From Hyphomicrobiaceae bacterium (GTDB taxonomy: Bacteria; Pseudomonadota; Alphaproteobacteria; Rhizobiales; Hyphomicrobiaceae), in contig JAGRKV010000051.1 of the NCBI GenBank assembly GCA_020442165.1, forward strand, positions 1-64,000: 64,000 nt of DNA. Reading direction: 5' to 3'. Of the stretch, positions 45,695 to 54,884 are shown piece by piece (the stretch's first letter is position 1; each line of letters starts with the position of its first letter). The position numbers were made by a program, and so were the translations under genes. Below the pieces are notes generated by a model. The model saw only the letters and a program-made list of their open reading frames with translations, was not told where the DNA came from and did no database searches.

Positions 45695-46606
45695 ATGCAA
45701 TTAACCAAACCCATTCAGGCATCACCTGGAATGTCGAGAGCCGTTGCGCCTTGGGCTGGCGTGAATATGCGTTTTGGTCTGCTCGGTGCGTGCCTTCTTG
45801 CCATCTCCCTAGCCACTGCGATCTTTTGGTGGCCGGCGTCAGCTGCCGCAGAGGGCGCCGACGATCCGCTGGGGTCGCCGATGTGGAGCGAGATGAAGGC
45901 GCAGTTTTTCGCCAATGCCTCGTTCGTTTTCGATGACCGCGTGAAGGTCCTTGTCCCTTCGATCGTCGAGAACCAGGCGCAAGTGCCGGTTACAGCTGAC
46001 GCCCGTGCCTTGCAGGATGTGAGGAAGCTTGTTGTTTTTGCAGATCTCAATCCGATCCAGCATGTGCTGACGCTGGGTGTGTTGAAAGCAGAGCCATTCA
46101 TTGCCTTCAGGATGAAGGTGGAGCAGGGAACACCGGTTCGCGCAGCCGCCTTGACGGGCGATGGCGTTTGGCATGTCGGCGGTGTGTTTCTCGATGCCGC
46201 GGGTGGAGGCTGTTCGGCTCCGGCGATGGCGCGCAACGACAGCGATTGGACGGACACGGTGGGCCATGCGCAAGGCAAGCTCTACCGCGAACTCGACGGC
46301 AGCGTGCGGGCGCGTTTCAGGTTGCGGCATCCAATGGACACCGGTCTCGCGCGGGACAACACGCCGGCCTACTTCATCGAGAAGCTCGACATGCGGTCGG
46401 ATGCCGGGGAGCAGCTTGCAACCTTGGAAATTCGCGAGCCGGTGAGCGAAGATCCCACGTTGACGATGGTGGTGCGGTTGCCTTTGCAGGATGCAGGTCT
46501 GACGATTTTGGGGCGCGACAACCACGGTGAAGAATACCGGTCGGTGATCCCTGCGGGGTGGCGACAAAGTGCAGTCGGCGCCGCTGGTGCGGCAGCCGAA
46601 CGGTGA
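45695..46606 (+). CDS. SoxYZ-like carrier protein of the quinoprotein relay
   Basis: The product has 303 residues from ATG 45695, with GTGAGG about eight bases upstream. A membrane/signal segment lies at about 25-48. The SoxY half ends in the carrier motif G-G-G-C-S-A-P-A (Cys about 171), where SoxY would have its swinging-arm Cys; the SoxZ-like half follows (R-H-P-M-D-T-G, end near R-S-V-I-P). Such fused SoxYZ proteins accompany PQQ dehydrogenases rather than thiosulfate oxidation, and no other sox genes are present. Confidence 0.85.
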   Translation: MQLTKPIQASPGMSRAVAPWAGVNMRFGLLGACLLAISLATAIFWWPASAAAEGADDPLGSPMWSEMKAQFFANASFVFDDRVKVLVPSIVENQAQVPVTADARALQDVRKLVVFADLNPIQHVLTLGVLKAEPFIAFRMKVEQGTPVRAAALTGDGVWHVGGVFLDAAGGGCSAPAMARNDSDWTDTVGHAQGKLYRELDGSVRARFRLRHPMDTGLARDNTPAYFIEKLDMRSDAGEQLATLEIREPVSEDPTLTMVVRLPLQDAGLTILGRDNHGEEYRSVIPAGWRQSAVGAAGAAAER

Positions 46607-46611
46607 ATTGA

Positions 46612-47655
46612 ATGGCTGTCATTCGGCAAAAACAACTGCGCTCGGCAACGTGCGGCAGTGGTCAATCGTCACCTGCTAGCGGTCGCGGGATATCGCGCCG
46701 TGCAGCATTGGAGCGTCTGGCTGCGGTTGCCGCGCTGCCGCTAATTGTCGGCGCCTTCGATGAGGCCGCCGCGGCGCCGCTCAACTATTCGCTCAAGCCG
46801 GTGGCAATCACGGAAGGTGTCTGGGTTCTTTATGGGGTGCCGGAGGCGATTGATCGCAACAATGGCGGTGCCATTGCCAACGTAACGATCTTCGATACAA
46901 GCGACGGGGCGGTTATCGTCGATAGCGGACCATCAAAGCGCTTCGGCCTATCGCTGGTCGAGTGTGCCCGCTCGTTGACTGGCAAGGGGGTGGCGCGGGT
47001 CTATCTCACGCATTTCCATCCGGATCATGTGTTCGGCAATCAGGCATTCGAGGCCCAAGCGTTGGCCGCACCACAAGGGGTGATCGACGGTCTGGCAACG
47101 CTAGGCGAAGATTTCGCTTCGGCCATGTATCACGCCGCCGGTGACTGGATGCGGGGAACCGAATTGGTGCTGCCTGGAAAGGTGGTCATCGATGGGGTGG
47201 AGGAAATCGGCGGGCGGCGATTCGTAACGACCGTACTTGCCGGACATACGAACAGTGACCTCATTGTGAGAGAGGCGACATCGGGGGTCGTGGTGGCTGG
47301 CGATCTTGTGTTTCTTGATCGCGCCCCGACCACGCCGCATGCAGATCTGCCGAAGTGGAGATCGAGTCTCGAACATATTGCGCGGATCGATGCCCAGCAC
47401 ATTGTGCCCGGGCATGGGCCTGTCGAGGACGGTTTCAGGGGAGCTGTCCAGACGCGGGAATGGCTGGCGATTGTGGAAGAAACCATTCGCGAGGCATTCG
47501 AACGCGGATTATCGATGAATGAGGCGATGACGTCGCCGCTTCCGGATTGGACCAAAAGTATCGCACTGGCACGCTACGAGTTCGAGCGGTCGGTCATGCA
47601 TTTTTATCCCAAGCTCGAAGCTGGCAACTGGCCGCGCGTCGACAAGCCGATCTGA
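46612..47655 (+). CDS. quinoprotein relay zinc metallohydrolase (metallo-beta-lactamase fold)
   Basis: The product has 347 residues, starting six bases after the SoxYZ-like gene. A twin-arginine-like S-R-R-A-A-L-E-R-L and hydrophobic stretch predict export. The metal motif T-H-F-H-P-D-H (about 137-143) is followed by G-H-T-N-S-D-L and later D-L-V-F and P-G-H-G-P. It belongs to a beta-lactamase-fold group that accompanies PQQ enzymes together with the SoxYZ-like carrier, with thiol hydrolase-type chemistry inferred. Confidence 0.85.
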   Translation: MAVIRQKQLRSATCGSGQSSPASGRGISRRAALERLAAVAALPLIVGAFDEAAAAPLNYSLKPVAITEGVWVLYGVPEAIDRNNGGAIANVTIFDTSDGAVIVDSGPSKRFGLSLVECARSLTGKGVARVYLTHFHPDHVFGNQAFEAQALAAPQGVIDGLATLGEDFASAMYHAAGDWMRGTELVLPGKVVIDGVEEIGGRRFVTTVLAGHTNSDLIVREATSGVVVAGDLVFLDRAPTTPHADLPKWRSSLEHIARIDAQHIVPGHGPVEDGFRGAVQTREWLAIVEETIREAFERGLSMNEAMTSPLPDWTKSIALARYEFERSVMHFYPKLEAGNWPRVDKPI

Positions 47656-47970
47656 AGCGGGCGCTCATCTGGGCATCGCCTCGTCGCGCGGTAGCCGCGA
47701 AGCCCGGTTCGATTAGACAGCTGGCAATGTTGGTTTTGAAGCGGGGACAGATGTTGCCGCCATCGGGGAGCGGTGCACCGCAGCACAGCGCTTTTGTGTC
47801 GACTTTCTTAGGCATACGAGCAAGGCGCTGCGCCAGTTTGTACTATTTGGCAATAAGAGCCATTGGACCCCTGCGATAACGTCGCACCCGGCAAGACTTC
47901 CACTTCCATTGTGCCGCTGAGAGCCCGCTCAAGGGGAAGCAGCCAGGAATCGAACCAAGGGGAATAATCA
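47656..47970 (+). promoter_or_regulatory. control region of the quinoprotein alcohol dehydrogenase gene
   Basis: This 315-base gap has no gene. It contains ACTATTTGGCAAT at 47842-47854, identical to the box before pedF, 129 bases before the start codon, followed by an untranslated leader. A GAACCAAGGGGAA purine stretch just before ATG 47971 is the ribosome site. No clear -35/-10 pair is visible. Confidence 0.6.
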
Positions 47971-49734
47971 ATGAAGACCTGGAAATGGTTTGCAACGGCC
48001 AGCGTCATCGCGCTGTCCGTAACGATCGCACAGCCGGCTTTTGCGGATGTGTCGATCGATGACATCGTCAAAGATGCCGAGACCACGAACGACGTCGTAT
48101 CGAATGGACTTGGCACTCAAGGTCAGCGCTACAGCCCGCTGAAGGCCGTTAACAAGGATACAGTCGGCGACCTCGTTCCCGCCTGGACCATGTCGTTCGG
48201 CGGCGAAAAGATGCGCGGCCAGGAAGCACAGGCGCTGGTGAAGGACGGCGTCATGTACATCACCGGTTCCTACAGCCGCGTGTGGGCCATCGACACCAAG
48301 ACCGGCCGTGAAATCTGGCAGTACGACGCCCGCCTTCCCGAGGGCATTCTGCCGTGCTGCGACGTCATCAACCGTGGCGTTGCGCTTTATGGCGACAAGG
48401 TGATCTTCGGCACGCTAGACGCCAAGATGATTGCGCTCGATGCCAAGACCGGTAAGGTCGTCTGGTCGAAGAAGATCGACGATTTCAAGGCTGGCTTCTC
48501 GTATTCGGCAGCCCCGCTGATCGTGCCTTCCAAGGCGCATGGCGCGCTGATCGTCAATGGCGTGTCGGGCGGTGAGTTCGGCATTGTCGGCCGTATCGAA
48601 GCTCGCAATGCCGACACTGGCGAGGTCGTCTGGTCGCGTCCGACGATCGAAGGCCACATGGGCATGCTGAACGGCAAAGAGTCGACCATGACCGGCAAGA
48701 AGAACGCGACGTGGCCGGGCGATCTTTGGAAGACGGGCGGCGGCGCGACCTGGCTCGGCGGCACCTATGACCCCGATACCAAGCTGATCTTCATCGGCAC
48801 GGGCAACCCCGCGCCGTGGAATAGCCATATGCGTCCGGGTGACAACCTCTACTCCTGCTCGCGCCTTGCGCTCGATCCGGAGACCGGCGAGATCAAGTGG
48901 CACTTCCAGACGACTCCGAACGACGGTTGGGATTTCGACGGCGTCAACGAGGTGGTTTCGTTCGATCTCAACGGCACCAAGGCTGCTGCAACGGCTGACC
49001 GTAACGGCTTCTTCTACGTCCTCAATCGCGAGAACGGAAAGTTCATCGCCGCCTATCCGTTCGTGAAGAAGATCAGCTGGGCGAAAGAGATCGACAAGAA
49101 CGGCCGCCCAGTCTACATCGCCGACAACCGGCCGGGCGACCCGGGCAAGTCGAAGGACGGCAAGAAGGGTGCTGACGTCTTTGCAGTGCCGAGCTTCCTC
49201 GGTGGCAAGAACCAGCAGCCGATGGCCTACTCCAAGGACACCAAGCTCTTCTACGTGCCCTCCAACGAGTGGGGCATGGACATCTGGAACGAGCCTGTGA
49301 CCTACAAGAAGGGTGCTGCCTATCTCGGTGCCGGCTTCACCATCAAGACGATCTTTGACGACCACATCGGTTCGCTGAAGGCCATCGACCCGGCAACGGG
49401 CGAAGTGAAGTGGGAATACAAGAACAATGCTCCGCTGTGGGGCGGCGTTCTGACGACCGGTGGCGGCCTGGTATTCTTCGGTACGCCGGAAGGCGAGCTG
49501 AAGGCGATGGACGATGCGACGGGCAAGGAGCTTTGGTCGTTCAATACCGGCTCGGGCATCGTTGCACCGCCGATCACCTGGGAACAGGATGGCGAGCAGT
49601 ACGTCTCCGTCGTGTCCGGCTGGGGCGGTGCGGTTCCGCTGTGGGGCGGCGAAGTCGCCAAGACCGTTGCCAACCTCAACCAGGGCGGCATGGTCTGGAC
49701 CTTCAAGCTGCACAAGAAGCTGGCCAAGAACTGA
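47971..49734 (+). CDS. exaF: PQQ-dependent alcohol dehydrogenase, lanthanide-type (ExaF/PedH-like)
   Basis: The 587-residue periplasmic enzyme has a signal peptide ending A-F-A-D (about 26). An eight-bladed propeller carries tryptophan-docking repeats (A-x-D-x-x-T-G-x-x-x-W). The vicinal disulfide C129-C130 (L-P-C-C-D) and the catalytic Asp321 in G-W-D-F-D-G are present. Asp323, two residues on, is the residue found in lanthanide-dependent enzymes. [12 protein letters not shown] and P-N-D-G-W place it with the ethanol-type (ExaF/PedH) rather than XoxF/MxaF group. Electrons pass to PedF. No mxaI-type small subunit is encoded. Confidence 0.9.
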   Translation: MKTWKWFATASVIALSVTIAQPAFADVSIDDIVKDAETTNDVVSNGLGTQGQRYSPLKAVNKDTVGDLVPAWTMSFGGEKMRGQEAQALVKDGVMYITGSYSRVWAIDTKTGREIWQYDARLPEGILPCCDVINRGVALYGDKVIFGTLDAKMIALDAKTGKVVWSKKIDDFKAGFSYSAAPLIVPSKAHGALIVNGVSGGEFGIVGRIEARNADTGEVVWSRPTIEGHMGMLNGKESTMTGKKNATWPGDLWKTGGGATWLGGTYDPDTKLIFIGTGNPAPWNSHMRPGDNLYSCSRLALDPETGEIKWHFQTTPNDGWDFDGVNEVVSFDLNGTKAAATADRNGFFYVLNRENGKFIAAYPFVKKISWAKEIDKNGRPVYIADNRPGDPGKSKDGKKGADVFAVPSFLGGKNQQPMAYSKDTKLFYVPSNEWGMDIWNEPVTYKKGAAYLGAGFTIKTIFDDHIGSLKAIDPATGEVKWEYKNNAPLWGGVLTTGGGLVFFGTPEGELKAMDDATGKELWSFNTGSGIVAPPITWEQDGEQYVSVVSGWGGAVPLWGGEVAKTVANLNQGGMVWTFKLHKKLAKN

Positions 49735-49960
49735 TCTTTAGCATCCTGATTGGATGAAATGATCGTGTGGCGAGCGGCACCGACTGCTCGCCCCATTCCT
49801 GTTTCTGGCCGTTAATTGCCCGAGCCTCGCGTCTCCGCGCTTTTTTATCCTTTGCAAGAAGTTGTGGCTTGCCAGCAGAGGCCGGGTTTGAAACATTTGC
49901 GAGTGCGATGAAATGCGCGTCACCGGGCGTGCCTGCTCGATCTCCTGGGAGGTAGATGCG

Positions 49961-50623
49961 GTGCCAGCCAGTTTCCTTGTCGTCGACGACCACCCACTTT
50001 TCCTCGAGGCTCTTCAGCTTTCGTTGGGTTCTGCCTATCCGAGCGCGACTGTCGTTGAAGCGACGTCGCTCGAAGAGGCACGGCAGGCGATCAAGGCGCA
50101 TGGAACCTTCGATCTCGTTCTTCTCGACCTGACGATGCCGGGTACGTCGGGATTCGATGGCCTGCTAGAGCTGAGGTCGCTTTATCCCAAACTTCCCGTG
50201 GTGATCTGCTCAGCGCTAGAGGATCCGAGGATCATTCAGGAAGCGATGAGTCACGGGGCTTCGGGATTTATCTGCAAGTCGATGCGGCGTTCGGAGCTGA
50301 CGTCGGCGATCAACGAGGTGATGTCGGGCAATGTCTACCTGCCTGCCAGCTATACGCCGCCGCGAGGGGAAGCGGCAAACGCCGATCTTGCACAGCGTCT
50401 GGCATCGCTGACACCGCAGCAGCTCAGGGTGCTCAAGATGCTGCGACAGGGCATGCTCAACAAGCAGATCGCCTATGAGCTGAGCGTCGGTGAAACAACG
50501 GTCAAGGCACACGTTTCGGAGATCTTGCGCAAGCTCAGCGTCGCGTCGCGAACGCAGGCGGTGATCGAGGTTTCCAAGATCGACTTCGAAAGCATCTTAT
50601 CTGACGTGGAAGGCAAGGACTGA
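49961..50623 (+). CDS. agmR: LuxR-family response regulator (AgmR/ExaE/PedR-like)
   Basis: The product has 220 residues from GTG 49961, with GGGAGG nine bases upstream. A longer frame from 49913 has no ribosome site. The receiver domain has D9, D10 and phosphoacceptor D56 (V-L-L-D-L-T-M-P-G). The C-terminal LuxR HTH (about 153-210) has L-T-P-Q-Q-L-R-V-L and N-K-Q-I-A-Y-E-L and V-K-A-H-V-S-E-I-L. Homologues activate quinoprotein alcohol oxidation. It is the best candidate to bind the 13-bp box before pedF and the dehydrogenase gene. No partner kinase lies in the window. Confidence 0.9.
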   Translation: MPASFLVVDDHPLFLEALQLSLGSAYPSATVVEATSLEEARQAIKAHGTFDLVLLDLTMPGTSGFDGLLELRSLYPKLPVVICSALEDPRIIQEAMSHGASGFICKSMRRSELTSAINEVMSGNVYLPASYTPPRGEAANADLAQRLASLTPQQLRVLKMLRQGMLNKQIAYELSVGETTVKAHVSEILRKLSVASRTQAVIEVSKIDFESILSDVEGKD

Positions 50624-50725
50624 CGTTCCAGGCCCAGATCGCCGCCGCCGCGATTGGCTGAATGCCTGGGCGCTGATGCGTAGCTTCTCTGTCTTACAAA
50701 TTCATCGCACCCTGCTTGAAACGAT

Positions 50726-50760
50726 AACGCCGCCGGCCATGCAGGCGGCGGCGTTTCTTT
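50726..50760 (+). terminator. intrinsic terminator after agmR
   Basis: The stem aacgccgcc (50726-50734) / ggcggcgtt (50747-50755) with a 12-base loop is followed by tcttt. It lies about 100 bases after the regulator stop. The rest of the 308-base gap to the convergent TPR gene (ending at 50932) shows no gene. Confidence 0.8.
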
Positions 50761-50931
50761 GATCGTTTCAGACTTGCGATGAAGTCTTTTCGCTCTTTTC
50801 ACCCACGCTGCCGGGTGCGGGTCTGCGTTTGCGGTCTCAAGAAAATCCGCCGATTGCCTTTACCGCTCTATTGCTTTGGCTCGAGCATGCATTTCACGCT
50901 GAAACGCACCACACTTCAGCTAAACATGTTT

Positions 50932-51894
50932 TTAGTTTGCGGCTGCCGTGGCTACCTGAGGTGTCCAGCCACCCGCTGCCGGTTCAGGTTGTGTGCTGGG
51001 ACGCAGTTGCGCATTGGCGATTGCGGGTCCGCTGCCACCGGCTGTCGTACGGTTCTGCGCAATCATGGACGGGGCAATTGTCGGGCTGCTCTGGTAGGGC
51101 TGTGGATCGAGTTGGACCATCTGGCGCACCAGCGCGGTATCGGCCTGGACTGCATCCTGCGGCAGCACTCTTGTGGCAACAACCTTGGCCTCGTCGTACT
51201 TGCCCTGCAGGCCCAATACCAGCGCGAGGTTCTTTTCCACCTTGGCCGAATTGCCCTTGGCTGAGGCTTGGCGCAGGAGCTGTTCGCTTTGAGCAGCGCG
51301 GCCATCGAGAGCGTAGGCCATCGCAAGGTTGTTCATGACCGACGGGTTCTGGTTCGAAAGCGCCAGAGCGCGCTCGAACATGGGAATGGCTTCCTTGTAG
51401 TTGCCTTCCTTTGCCAGAACAGTGCCGCGCGCGGAAATCACGCGCCAATCGGGCTTGGCGGGGTTGTCGGCGAATGCCAGCACCTGCTTGGCGACCTGGA
51501 CCTGGTCGAGCTCAAGGGCGAGACGGCCGTATTCGCTTGCAAGCTCGCGGTCCTGCCCGTGATAGCTTGCAGCCTGCTGCAGCACGGTGAGCGCCAAGCG
51601 CTTGTTGCCCATCGCCTTCAGGTTGCGTGCATAGTTGAGCGCGTATTCGAGTGAGCCTGGCGATTTCACGAACTTGTCACCCCAGTAGGTGACGGCTTTT
51701 TCCAGCTCGGTCTGCGGGGCTTCGGCGACTTTCGCGGGGGCGCTGGACTGGGGATCGGAAAGCAGGTTTGCGGCAAGATCGTCACTTGTTCCCGCGCAGC
51801 CGCCCAGGCCAAATGCAAGGCCCGCACAGAACGTGCCGGTAGCGATTTGCCGGAGCATCTTTTTGGTTGACTTCGAAGCAGCCCAAAGCGGCAT
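50932..51894 (-). CDS. tetratricopeptide-repeat lipoprotein (TadD-like)
   Basis: The product has 320 residues from ATG 51894; ATG 51858 (M-L-R-Q-I) also gives a full lipoprotein signal. The lipobox is F-G-L-G-G-C (Cys33 from the first start). About five TPR units are visible from residue 70 to 240 (for example Y-K-E-A-I-P-M-F-E-R-A-L, D-E-A-K-V-V-A). The tail is Pro/Gln/Thr-rich. Such lipoproteins serve in Tad pilus assembly or as scaffolds; no tad genes are nearby, so the role is open. Confidence 0.8.
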   Translation of the reverse strand: MPLWAASKSTKKMLRQIATGTFCAGLAFGLGGCAGTSDDLAANLLSDPQSSAPAKVAEAPQTELEKAVTYWGDKFVKSPGSLEYALNYARNLKAMGNKRLALTVLQQAASYHGQDRELASEYGRLALELDQVQVAKQVLAFADNPAKPDWRVISARGTVLAKEGNYKEAIPMFERALALSNQNPSVMNNLAMAYALDGRAAQSEQLLRQASAKGNSAKVEKNLALVLGLQGKYDEAKVVATRVLPQDAVQADTALVRQMVQLDPQPYQSSPTIAPSMIAQNRTTAGGSGPAIANAQLRPSTQPEPAAGGWTPQVATAAAN

Positions 51895-52131
51895 GTCCCA
51901 CTTCCCATTGATTGCGGTCGCAACGGCGAATCGCATGTTGAGTTGAGGAGAGTTTGTGGGACAGCCGTCAACAAACACTTAAGCTGCGGCCCAAGGTGAA
52001 ACGGAACTTGCTGATGCAAGTCAATCTGTTATGCCACAGCGGAATAGCGCCGCTGTCTAGCGGTAGGCGTCAGGTCCGGCGCGGTGCTATGGGAGAAGGA
52101 ACAGACCGGGGCCGCAGGGAGGACGTTGCGT

Positions 52132-53583
52132 ATGCCGATGGCACGAGCAGGTGAGGAAGTCGCCAGAGCCGCAGATGTTTTCGCAGTTGAAGGCGATGGC
52201 GGAGCGCTGCCGATCCGCTTCGTCCGAGCGGGCGACGATCTCGACCGGCTTGCCGGGATGACGGCCGAAGAGATGGCGTGGCTCAAGGCGAACGGCATGA
52301 GAACTTCAGCCGCGCGCAAGCAAGTGCTGCTTTCGGCGAGAGACGGACAGCTTGGCGGAGTGGTGCTCGGCCTGGGTAACGGCAATAGCGGTGATCCTTG
52401 CGGTCCATCCGAGCTGCTCGTCGGGCAGATTGCTTCGACGGCGCCGCGCGCGACCTTCATGCTTGCCGATGAGGAGATCGACGCCACGTTGGCGGCTGTT
52501 TCCTGGGGACTCGGCGGCTACCGGTATCGTCGCTACAAGACAGGAGCTGCTGGCGGCGAATGGGCGCGTCTGGCGATGCCTGCGGGCGTGAATGGCCAGG
52601 AGGTTCTGGATATCGTCGATGCGGTGTGGATGGGGCGCGATCTCATCAACACGCCTGCTTCGGATCTTGGACCCGCCGAGCTTGAAGCGGCTGCGCGCGC
52701 GATGGCGGATGCACATGGTGCGCAGGTTTCCGTGACGGTCGGCGACGATCTGCTGTCGGCGAATTTTCCGATGATCCATGCCGTTGGCCGCGCCAGCACG
52801 CGGGCGCCGCGGCTCATCGACATCACATGGTCGAAGCCGGGCGGGCGGGCCGATGCTCCCCGGGTTACGCTGGTGGGCAAGGGCATCTGTTTCGACACCG
52901 GCGGGCTCGACATCAAGCCGGCCAGTGGCATGCTGCTGATGAAAAAGGATATGGGTGGAGCGGCGACCGCGTTGACGCTCGGCCGCATGGTGATGGCGCG
53001 CGGGCTTGATGTGCGTCTGCGCATCCTGATTCCTGCTGCGGAAAATTCCATCGATGGGAATGCTTTCCGGCCCAGCGATATTCTCACCAGCCGCGCGGGG
53101 CAGACGGTGGAGGTCGGGAATACCGATGCTGAAGGCAGGCTAGTGCTCGCCGATGCGCTTTCGCTTGCCGACGAGGAAGCGCCAGATGTGTTGTTGTGCT
53201 TCGCGACGTTGACAGGGGCCTGCCGCGTGGCATTGGGGCCGGACCTGCCTGGACTGTTCACCAACGACGATGCTCTTGCTTCGGAAATCGCGGCAGCAGG
53301 GCTCGCCGTTGGTGATCCGGTGTGGAGACTGCCGCTGTGGCCGGGTTACGACCGCAATCTGGAAAGCGAGATTGCTGACTTGTCGAACGTATCCGATGGA
53401 CCTTTTGCGGGTGCGATCACAGCGGCACTTTTCCTGCAACGGTTCGTGCGCAATGCGGCGCTTTTTGCGCATATCGATCTCTTCGGCTGGCGCCCATCCG
53501 CCCGCCCGCTCGGGCCGAAGGGTGGCGAGCCCCAGTCCGCCCGCGCGCTCTTTCGCGTTCTCAACGGCTGGTATGGGGGATAG
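52132..53583 (+). CDS. M17 leucyl aminopeptidase family protein
   Basis: The product has 483 residues from ATG 52132, with GGGAGGA upstream. The metallo-exopeptidase has the catalytic K-G-I-C-F-D-T-G-G (about 250-258), M-K-K-D-M-G-G-A and the signature N-T-D-A-E-G-R-L (330-337), so both zinc sites and the Arg are present. It removes N-terminal residues in the cytosol. The next gene starts five bases after its stop. Confidence 0.92.
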   Translation: MPMARAGEEVARAADVFAVEGDGGALPIRFVRAGDDLDRLAGMTAEEMAWLKANGMRTSAARKQVLLSARDGQLGGVVLGLGNGNSGDPCGPSELLVGQIASTAPRATFMLADEEIDATLAAVSWGLGGYRYRRYKTGAAGGEWARLAMPAGVNGQEVLDIVDAVWMGRDLINTPASDLGPAELEAAARAMADAHGAQVSVTVGDDLLSANFPMIHAVGRASTRAPRLIDITWSKPGGRADAPRVTLVGKGICFDTGGLDIKPASGMLLMKKDMGGAATALTLGRMVMARGLDVRLRILIPAAENSIDGNAFRPSDILTSRAGQTVEVGNTDAEGRLVLADALSLADEEAPDVLLCFATLTGACRVALGPDLPGLFTNDDALASEIAAAGLAVGDPVWRLPLWPGYDRNLESEIADLSNVSDGPFAGAITAALFLQRFVRNAALFAHIDLFGWRPSARPLGPKGGEPQSARALFRVLNGWYGG

Positions 53584-53587
53584 GCCG

Positions 53588-54481
53588 ATGGGGACGGCGG
53601 GCAGACCGGCAGTTGGCGGCCAGCAGCTCGACAAGCGTCGTCATGCCTTCCGCAACGATCTGGCCGCGATCGAGCTTGAAGGTCTCGTTGATGCGCCGCG
53701 CTTCGTGGAAGGGGTCGTCAAACGTGTCGCGCGGGGCTCGGTGCCGCTACGTTCGCTCGCAGATGAGCGGGCTGGCTACGACAGCGAACTTCTCTATGGC
53801 GAACCTTTCATGGTCTATGACCAGAAGGACGGCTGGGCGTGGGGACAAGCCCTGCGCGATCGATATGTAGGCTATGTCCGGGCTGATGTGTTGGGCGCAG
53901 CGAACGGCGTGACGTCGCACAAGGTCGCCGCGTGTTCGACGTTTCTCTACCCAGCCGCAGACATAAAGACTCCGCCGATTGCGGCGCTGCCGATGAACGC
54001 CGAACTAGCCGTTGCGGATCTTGGCGAGATCTTCAGCCGGCTCAACAATGGCGGCTACATTATCTCTAGCCACATCGTGCCTTCGTCTTTCAAGGCCAGC
54101 GACTTCGTGGCGGTTGCTGAAAGTTTCATTGGTTCGCCCTACCTTTGGGGCGGGCGCACGCACGGCGGCATCGACTGCTCAGGACTGGTTCAAGTCTCAC
54201 TTCAGGCTGCCGGCGTCGGGGCGCCGCGCGATAGCGACATGCAGCGGCTTGAATTGGGTGAGGCCGTCCTGGTGCGCGATGATCTGTCGGGACTGCAGCG
54301 TGGCGATATCGTTTTTTGGAAAGGGCACGTCGGCATTCTGGCGAGCCCGGTTGCGCTGCTGCACGCCAATGCGCACCACATGACGGTCGTTGTGGAGCCG
54401 CTGGCCGAAGCTGTCGGGCGCATTTCAGCCGGTGGCAGCGAGATCTTGTCGATCCGGCGTCTGGCGACGCCTATGGCATAG
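53588..54481 (+). CDS. NlpC/P60 family cell-wall peptidase with SH3-like domain
   Basis: The product has 297 residues from ATG 53588 (53573 is possible but overlaps the previous gene). An N-terminal SH3-like region (about 45-105, G-W-A-W-G-Q-A-L-R-D-R-Y-V-G-Y-V) precedes the C40 domain with Cys197 (D-C-S-G-L-V), His247 (G-H-V-G-I-L) and a third polar residue in L-L-H-A-N. It is a D-glutamyl-type endopeptidase of peptidoglycan turnover. No signal peptide is visible, so it may act on recycled or internal peptides. It is next to the aminopeptidase, a common pair in alphaproteobacteria. Confidence 0.88.
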   Translation: MGTAGRPAVGGQQLDKRRHAFRNDLAAIELEGLVDAPRFVEGVVKRVARGSVPLRSLADERAGYDSELLYGEPFMVYDQKDGWAWGQALRDRYVGYVRADVLGAANGVTSHKVAACSTFLYPAADIKTPPIAALPMNAELAVADLGEIFSRLNNGGYIISSHIVPSSFKASDFVAVAESFIGSPYLWGGRTHGGIDCSGLVQVSLQAAGVGAPRDSDMQRLELGEAVLVRDDLSGLQRGDIVFWKGHVGILASPVALLHANAHHMTVVVEPLAEAVGRISAGGSEILSIRRLATPMA

Positions 54482-54491
54482 AGAGGGCACG

Positions 54492-54845
54492 ATGGCTGAA
54501 TCATCCAAGGGCACGGCGCCGTCGCATTTGACGTCGGCTGAGATCGCAACACTGTGGCATGTCGAGCGGCGGACCATGCGGATCTATGTGCTGGCGGTAA
54601 CTGTACTGGCTGCCGCTTTTGGCCTTGCAAGCTTGGGCGGGTACTGGGTGGAGGTGCGCTACGCATTAATCCTGACATCGTTGGCGCTGATGTTGTGGGC
54701 GCTCTTCATCCAGTTCTCAATCAGATGTCCGCGGTGCCACTCCAGGCTTGCAACACAGTCGGCGTTGTTGCTGCCGGACAAGTGCAAGCATTGCGGTGTA
54801 TCGATCACGCGGCCGCCGAGTCTGGATTCGGAACTGGATGTTTGA
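54492..54845 (+). CDS. small membrane protein with C-terminal zinc ribbon
   Basis: The product has 117 residues from ATG 54492, with AGAGAGGG upstream. Two membrane helices (about 29-52 and 57-77) precede C-P-R-C-H and C-K-H-C (four cysteines, about 80-100), a zinc-ribbon-like pair. Its position ten bases after the NlpC gene suggests an operon. I know no specific function. Confidence 0.7.
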   Translation: MAESSKGTAPSHLTSAEIATLWHVERRTMRIYVLAVTVLAAAFGLASLGGYWVEVRYALILTSLALMLWALFIQFSIRCPRCHSRLATQSALLLPDKCKHCGVSITRPPSLDSELDV

Positions 54846-54884
54846 ATGGGCTCAGCGCCACCACATGGGATGTGCGTCTATCAC

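Noticed and set aside
47971..49734. XoxF or MxaF methanol dehydrogenase
   Set aside because: The metal motif agrees with lanthanide use, but [11 protein letters not shown] and P-N-D-G-W are of the ethanol-type ExaF/PedH group, the partner cytochrome is PedF-like, and no mxaI is present.
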